In this document: piece after piece, positions 4,671-8,648 of the stretch
How positions within the stretch are numbered: position 1 is the first letter of the stretch
Layout: every line of letters starts with the position of its first letter
Origin: Desulfobacterales bacterium
GTDB taxonomy: Bacteria > Desulfobacterota > Desulfobacteria > Desulfobacterales > Desulfobacteraceae
Direction of reading: 5' to 3'
DNA length: 8,648 bases
NCBI GenBank assembly: GCA_022361135.1
Contig: JAKSBM010000096.1
Span: 1 to 8,648, forward strand
The notes under the pieces: generated by a model
Told to the model about the DNA's origin: nothing
The model's input: the letters and a program-made list of their open reading frames with translations, nothing else
The model's database searches: none
Translations under genes and position numbers: made by a program

Positions 4671-7029
4671 AGACTGGCTCAACTCAGCCGGAGACTTTTT
4701 CCTCACCCGCCCCCACCTGCTCTGGTTCATGGCCCTGGCCGTCACCCTGATTTTCACGGTATTCCAGGTTCCTGAACAACAAAGCGTCACCGTGAGCTAC
4801 CAGGTGGGGGATGTCGCCCAGCGCGATGTCAAAGCGCCCAACGACTTTTTCATCCAAGACGAAGAGGTCACCCTCCAGAAAAAAGACCAGGCCAAGTCCG
4901 CCGTTAAAATCGTCTACGACTTTGACCCCGGCCTGCTCCGGGATATCCAGACCAACATCGACGACGCCCTTAAAATCAGCCGAAGCCTTTTCCCGCCCCC
5001 GGGCGAAGTCCAGGCCGACGGCACCCCCACACCGGATCCCACCCTGGCCATGGTCCTGGAAACCCAGCCCAGATTCCAGGAAAAACTGGGCATCGAGTTG
5101 AGCAAAGGCGAATTCACCACCCTGTATAAACACCGATTTTCCCCGGACATTGGCCAACGCATCGACCAAATCATGGAAAAGATCCTGTCCAACGGCGTGG
5201 TGGCCAATAAAAAGGTACTCCTGGAGGAAGAAGACCGTGGGATTCAGCTGAGGAACATTGAAAGCGGCGAAGAAAAACCCGTGAACAACCTCAAGGTTTT
5301 CTACGGCCCGGACCAGGCCAAGGCCATGGTTCGCATCGAAGGGCAGCCCCTCCTCAAGGAGACCAATGGAAAGCTCTCCTCGGTCATCGTCAACATCTGC
5401 CAGGGACTGCTCCAGCCCAATATCACCCTGAATCGGAACGAAACCCAGAACCGGATCCTGGAAGCCCAGGCCGCCATTAAACCGGTGATGTACCAGATCA
5501 AGGCCGGGGAGATGATCATCCGTGAAGGGGAACGGGTGGATAAAAAGGGACGCATCAAGCTGGATGCCCTCAAGGCCCAGGCCAAGGAAGAAGGGGTGTA
5601 TACGGCCCTGGGGGGCATTGCCCTCATGACCTTTGCCCTGCTCATGGTCACCTATATCCTCTTTCTCAGGGACCACCACGACCTCCAGAAAAAGCACAAC
5701 AAGCACATGATTTTCCTGGCCCTGGGACTGCTTCTCCACCTCTGCATCGTGGAGATTGCCGTTTACATTGCCGCCCCGGCGGCAGCGGGACGTGCCTTGG
5801 CCACCACTTCGTTTTATACGGCCCTGCCCCTGCAATCGGCGGCCATGATTGCCTGCCTCTTCCTGGGTTTTGACATTGCCATCTATTTTACCCTGGTCTT
5901 GACCATCCTCACCACGGTCTCCTTTGGGGGGAATTTCGAAGTCTTTATCTTCTTCTTCCTCTCCAGCATCATTGCAGCCTATTGGACCCGGGAACGGCAG
6001 AAACGTCAGAATTTCATCATGGCCGGATTTAAACTGGCCCTGTTCAACGCCCTGTTGGCCATGGTCCTGGGATTCAACTCCCTGGAGCAGGCCCAGCTGA
6101 TCATCCTGGCCGAAGACATGGGCATGGCATTTGTGGGCGGGCTATTTGCCGCCACCCTCACCGTGGGATTCACCCCCCTCATCGAAGTGCTGTTTGACTA
6201 CACCACCGAGATCAAGCTCCTTGAATTTGCCAACCTGGACCAGCCCCTGATCAAAAAACTCATGATCGAAGCCCCGGGGACCTATAACCACAGCGTCATT
6301 GTGGCCACCCTGTCCGAAGCCGCTGCATCCAATATCCATGCGTCGGCCCTCAAGGCCCGGGTCATGGGCTACTACCACGACATCGGCAAACTGGATAAAC
6401 CCATGTACTTCATTGAAAACCAGGCCGATGGGAAGAACCGCCACGACAAGCTCTCCCCGTCCATGTCCGCCCTCATTCTCATCCAGCATGTGAAAAAAGG
6501 GGTGGAACTGGCCAAGAAGTACAAGCTGGGGGATGAAATCATCGAAGGCATTGTCCAGCACCACGGCACCTCCCTGATCAAATATTTCTACAATAAAAGC
6601 CTGGCCATGGGGAACGAAAACGTCAACGAAGAAGACTTTCGCTACCCCGGTCCCAAACCCCAGACCCGCGAGGCCGGCATTGTCATGCTCGCAGATGTGG
6701 TGGAGGCTGCCGTCCGGGCCTTGGAACGGCCCACACCGGCCCGTATCCAGGGACGGGTGAAAGAACTCATCAACCATGTATTTGCCGACGGCCAATTGGA
6801 AGAATGTGAACTCACCCTCAAGGATCTTCACCAGATTGCCAAGAGCTTTAACAACATTCTCACCAGCATCTATCACAGCCGCATCGAATACACGGATAAA
6901 CCCCAGGAAAAGAAAAAAGAAAAAAATGGAACATCAAAGGATACTGATCGACAATCGGCAAAGGGAGAAGGTGGAAACCCCGCTGCTCCTCAAAAAGACC
7001 GAACAGATCTTAAACGCCTTGGGCTGTGA
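4651..7029 (+). CDS. pgpH: 7TM-HD (PgpH/YqfF-type) membrane HD phosphodiesterase, probable c-di-AMP hydrolase
   Basis: This 792-residue protein has the 7TM-7TMR-HD architecture. A membrane anchor lies near residues 22-38 and a large extracytoplasmic domain spans about 40-315. A cluster of membrane helices follows (about 317-515), then a cytoplasmic HD domain. The HD residues are complete: H547 in YNHS, H576-D577 in HDIGK, H613, H637-H638 and D682 in LADVVEA. Relatives (Listeria PgpH) hydrolyse cyclic di-AMP; that substrate is inferred here from family and architecture. ATG 4651 is preferred over ATG 4645, two codons upstream, because it gives the typical Met-Lys-Lys start; neither has a clear Shine-Dalgarno and both overlap the phoH-like gene, so coupling is likely. 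The C-terminal 34 residues are read from DNA that also encodes the start of ybeY and look low-complexity, unlike a conserved domain. Confidence 0.88.
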   Translation: MKKTKSEDWLNSAGDFFLTRPHLLWFMALAVTLIFTVFQVPEQQSVTVSYQVGDVAQRDVKAPNDFFIQDEEVTLQKKDQAKSAVKIVYDFDPGLLRDIQTNIDDALKISRSLFPPPGEVQADGTPTPDPTLAMVLETQPRFQEKLGIELSKGEFTTLYKHRFSPDIGQRIDQIMEKILSNGVVANKKVLLEEEDRGIQLRNIESGEEKPVNNLKVFYGPDQAKAMVRIEGQPLLKETNGKLSSVIVNICQGLLQPNITLNRNETQNRILEAQAAIKPVMYQIKAGEMIIREGERVDKKGRIKLDALKAQAKEEGVYTALGGIALMTFALLMVTYILFLRDHHDLQKKHNKHMIFLALGLLLHLCIVEIAVYIAAPAAAGRALATTSFYTALPLQSAAMIACLFLGFDIAIYFTLVLTILTTVSFGGNFEVFIFFFLSSIIAAYWTRERQKRQNFIMAGFKLALFNALLAMVLGFNSLEQAQLIILAEDMGMAFVGGLFAATLTVGFTPLIEVLFDYTTEIKLLEFANLDQPLIKKLMIEAPGTYNHSVIVATLSEAAASNIHASALKARVMGYYHDIGKLDKPMYFIENQADGKNRHDKLSPSMSALILIQHVKKGVELAKKYKLGDEIIEGIVQHHGTSLIKYFYNKSLAMGNENVNEEDFRYPGPKPQTREAGIVMLADVVEAAVRALERPTPARIQGRVKELINHVFADGQLEECELTLKDLHQIAKSFNNILTSIYHSRIEYTDKPQEKKKEKNGTSKDTDRQSAKGEGGNPAAPQKDRTDLKRLGL

Positions 7030-7390
7030 TGCCCACGAACTCTCCCTGGTCATCACCGATGACCGGGAAGTCCATGAATTGAACCAGACCTATCGCGGCG
7101 TGGACCGCCCCACCAATGTCCTCTCCTTTCCCATGCAGGAGGGGGAATTTTCCCAAATCACCCCCGGGTTGCTCGGGGATGTGGTGATTTCCGTGGAAAC
7201 GGCGGAACAGGAAGCCCAGTCCGCCGGGGTCACCCTGGACCAGAGGATGTCACAACTTTTGGTCCACGGCATTCTCCACCTGGTGGGATTTGACCACGAG
7301 CGGGGGGAGGATGAGGCCCGGGAAATGGAAGAAAAAAGTCTGGCGCTGCTCAAACACATCGAACCCCATATCGACTTGGATTATTTTTAA
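6926..7390 (+). CDS. ybeY: YbeY, endoribonuclease for 16S rRNA 3' maturation
   Basis: YbeY is a zinc-dependent RNase involved in 16S rRNA 3'-end processing and 70S quality control. The 154-residue length is typical. Seen here: the conserved block L-N-x-x-Y-R-x-x-D-R-P-T-N-V-L-S-F-P (from residue 52, including R57), LLGDVVIS (82-89), and the metal site HGILHLVGFDH with H114, H118 and H124. ATG 6926 is chosen because it gives the usual short N-terminus (MEHQRILIDNR). The frame is open further upstream, but that stretch lies within the HD gene and is not YbeY-like. No Shine-Dalgarno lies at normal distance; the nearest AGGA (6905-6908) is 17 nt away across an A-rich tract, so translation probably depends on ribosomes arriving from the HD gene. 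The 104-nt overlap with that gene is unusually long. Confidence 0.94.
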   Translation: MEHQRILIDNRQREKVETPLLLKKTEQILNALGCDAHELSLVITDDREVHELNQTYRGVDRPTNVLSFPMQEGEFSQITPGLLGDVVISVETAEQEAQSAGVTLDQRMSQLLVHGILHLVGFDHERGEDEAREMEEKSLALLKHIEPHIDLDYF

Positions 7391-7408
7391 TAGACGAAAG
7401 GAAATAAA

Positions 7409-8131
7409 ATGGCTGCTGAACTAGCTGTAAACGTAGACCATGTTGCCACCCTGAGGCAGGCCCGGGGCGCCAATTACCCCGATCCCGTGGCTGCGGCCCT
7501 TGCTGCGGAAACAGCAGGCGCCGACGCCATCGTGGTCCACCTGCGGGAGGACCGCCGCCACATCCAGGAAAGAGACGTCCGCCTCATCCGCCAGGTCATC
7601 CAGACCCGGCTCATCTTTGAGATGGCCGCCACCAGCGAAATGCTGGGCATTGCCCTGGACGTCCTGCCGGAAACCGTGACCCTGGTCCCGGAAAAGCGGG
7701 AGGAATTGACCACCGAAGGCGGGCTGGATCTCATCACCCATGAAGCCCACATCCGGGATGCGGTTTCCACCCTGAAGAATGCCGGCATGAAGGTCTGCAT
7801 TTTCATTGATCCGGACCTGGACCAGATCAAGGTGGCCCACAAGATTGACGCCGATTCCATTGAAATACACACCGGTGCATTCTGCGATGCCGTTTCCGAC
7901 AGCAAACGCAGCCAGGAGATGGCCCGCATTGTGGATGCAGCCAAAATGGCCACCCGCTTGAAACTTGGCGTCCATGCCGGCCATGGAATATGCTATAATA
8001 GCATCAACGCCTTCAAGGGCCTGGATGAAATCACCGAATACAGCATCGGCCACAGCATTATTTCACGCTCGGTTCTCAGTGGCATCGACACGGCTGTCCG
8101 GGATATGAAGGCATTGATCAACGCCCTTTAA
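7409..8131 (+). CDS. pdxJ: PdxJ, pyridoxine 5'-phosphate synthase
   Basis: PdxJ condenses 1-deoxy-D-xylulose 5-phosphate with 3-amino-2-oxopropyl phosphate to make pyridoxine 5'-phosphate, the last ring-forming step of DXP-dependent vitamin B6 synthesis. The 240-residue TIM-barrel protein is full length. Landmarks are NVDHVATLRQARG (residues 8-20), VVHLREDRRHIQ (42-53), the catalytic-region FEMAAT (70-75; Phe70 where Asn is common), a TLVPEKREELTTEGGLD block, and LGVHAGHGICYNSI near the C-terminus, followed by the phosphate-binding IGHSIISRSVL strand. ATG 7409 follows AAGGA (7398-7402) at 6 nt. It lies 18 bp after ybeY in the same direction, so it probably belongs to the same transcription unit. 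Its presence implies the bacterium makes B6 by the PdxA/PdxJ route. Confidence 0.96.
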   Translation: MAAELAVNVDHVATLRQARGANYPDPVAAALAAETAGADAIVVHLREDRRHIQERDVRLIRQVIQTRLIFEMAATSEMLGIALDVLPETVTLVPEKREELTTEGGLDLITHEAHIRDAVSTLKNAGMKVCIFIDPDLDQIKVAHKIDADSIEIHTGAFCDAVSDSKRSQEMARIVDAAKMATRLKLGVHAGHGICYNSINAFKGLDEITEYSIGHSIISRSVLSGIDTAVRDMKALINAL

Positions 8132-8154
8132 CCCCACAACAAGGTCTATATAGT

Positions 8155-8648
8155 ATGGCACCACAGACCCTGCTCATCATAGACGACGAACCCTCGATCC
8201 TGGAAAGCCTTTCCATGTTTTTCCAGGACGAGGGATACCATGTCCTGACGGCGGAAAACGGCAAAAAAGGGCTGGAAGCCTATTTTGCCAACGCCGTGGA
8301 CCTGATCATCACGGATCTGCGCATGCCCGTCCAGGACGGCAATGAGGTCATGCGGGCCGTCACCGCCCATGCCCTTGAGAACCAGCTTCCCCCACCGCCC
8401 ATGATCGTCATCTCCGGGGTGGGTGAAAAAAAGGACATCATCAATGCCCTTCGCTTGGGGGCCAAGGATTACATCACCAAGCCCTTTGACAACCTGGACA
8501 TGATCGGCCACACCATTGGCAAGGCACTGGAAAACAAACGACTGGAGGAGCAGAACCGCAGATACCGCCAGGAAATCGAACGCCGGGAAGCCCAGTACCG
8601 AACCATCACCCACCAGATCGCCGAAGGGGTATTCACCCTGGACGTGGA
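8155..8648 (+). CDS. response-regulator receiver protein with probable PAS domain, N-terminal part (runs off window)
   Basis: The open frame begins at ATG 8155, 23 bp after the pdxJ stop, and has no stop before the window end (164 codons). Residues 1-118 form a CheY-like receiver: acidic pair D10-D11, phosphoacceptor D54 in LIITDLRMP, S87 in MIVIS, and K109 in YITKPF. A Pro-rich insert (PPPP, 79-82) sits before the S87 strand. Residues about 120-147 are a charged coiled coil (ENKRLEEQNRRYRQEIERR). The last residues (AQYRTITHQIAEGVFTLD) look like the start of a PAS domain. This order (receiver, coiled coil, PAS) is common in hybrid histidine kinases and in cyclic di-GMP output proteins; which one cannot be told from the fragment. 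A weak AAGG (8141-8144) lies 10 nt upstream of the start. Confidence 0.85.
   Translation, partial: MAPQTLLIIDDEPSILESLSMFFQDEGYHVLTAENGKKGLEAYFANAVDLIITDLRMPVQDGNEVMRAVTAHALENQLPPPPMIVISGVGEKKDIINALRLGAKDYITKPFDNLDMIGHTIGKALENKRLEEQNRRYRQEIERREAQYRTITHQIAEGVFTLDV

Noticed and set aside
4684..5835. A 383-codon open frame on the minus strand inside the HD phosphodiesterase gene
   Set aside because: It is antisense to a clearly conserved membrane/HD protein, has a composition (G, H, V, D, Q rich) typical of a reverse-frame shadow, and shows no domain or RBS.
7421..8053. A 210-codon minus-strand open frame inside pdxJ
   Set aside because: It is a shadow of pdxJ, whose motifs are complete in the forward frame, and it carries no independent signal.

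Overview
The window reads as an ordinary, gene-dense chromosome segment of a motile Gram-negative anaerobe, most likely a deltaproteobacterial sulfate reducer (Desulfobacterota, Desulfobacterales-like). This is inferred from three things: a FlgM-associated small protein of the DVU0524 type, known from Desulfovibrio and relatives; a flagellar regulatory region using both sigma-28-like and sigma-54-like promoter sequences; and the order phoH-like / 7TM-HD phosphodiesterase / ybeY / pdxJ. No mobile element, CRISPR array, tRNA or rRNA was seen, and base composition looks even across the genes.

Region 1 (1-892): the 3' part of a class II fructose-bisphosphate aldolase gene that starts upstream of the window. 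Region 2 (893-2317): a flagellar regulatory block. A sigma-28-like promoter precedes a two-gene operon (DVU0524-family protein, then the anti-sigma-28 factor FlgM). A separate unrecognised 151-residue gene follows, with a textbook -24/-12 sigma-54 element in front of it. Region 3 (2305-3615, minus strand): cvpA then mazG, packed with no gap between them. mazG ends tail-to-tail inside the unknown gene (13-bp overlap).

Region 4 (3616-3725): an AT-rich divergent intergenic region with a perfect 8-bp inverted repeat. Region 5 (3726-8131, plus strand): a tightly packed run of phoH-like ATPase (ybeZ type), 7TM-HD c-di-AMP phosphodiesterase-like protein (PgpH/YqfF type), ybeY rRNA endonuclease, and pdxJ (pyridoxine 5'-phosphate synthase). 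The first three overlap each other, and the HD gene runs 104 nt into ybeY. Region 6 (8155 to the end): the start of a receiver-domain protein that continues into a coiled coil and a probable PAS domain, cut by the window edge.

Functionally the window joins three themes: timing of flagellar gene expression (sigma-28/FlgM feedback beside a sigma-54 promoter), RNA and nucleotide housekeeping (MazG, PhoH-like, YbeY, cyclic dinucleotide turnover), and central or cofactor metabolism (aldolase, PdxJ). No clearly new multi-gene system is visible. The most novel-looking content is the sigma-54-driven unknown protein, a FlgM-like N-terminal motif in its DVU0524-family neighbour, and the long HD/ybeY overlap.
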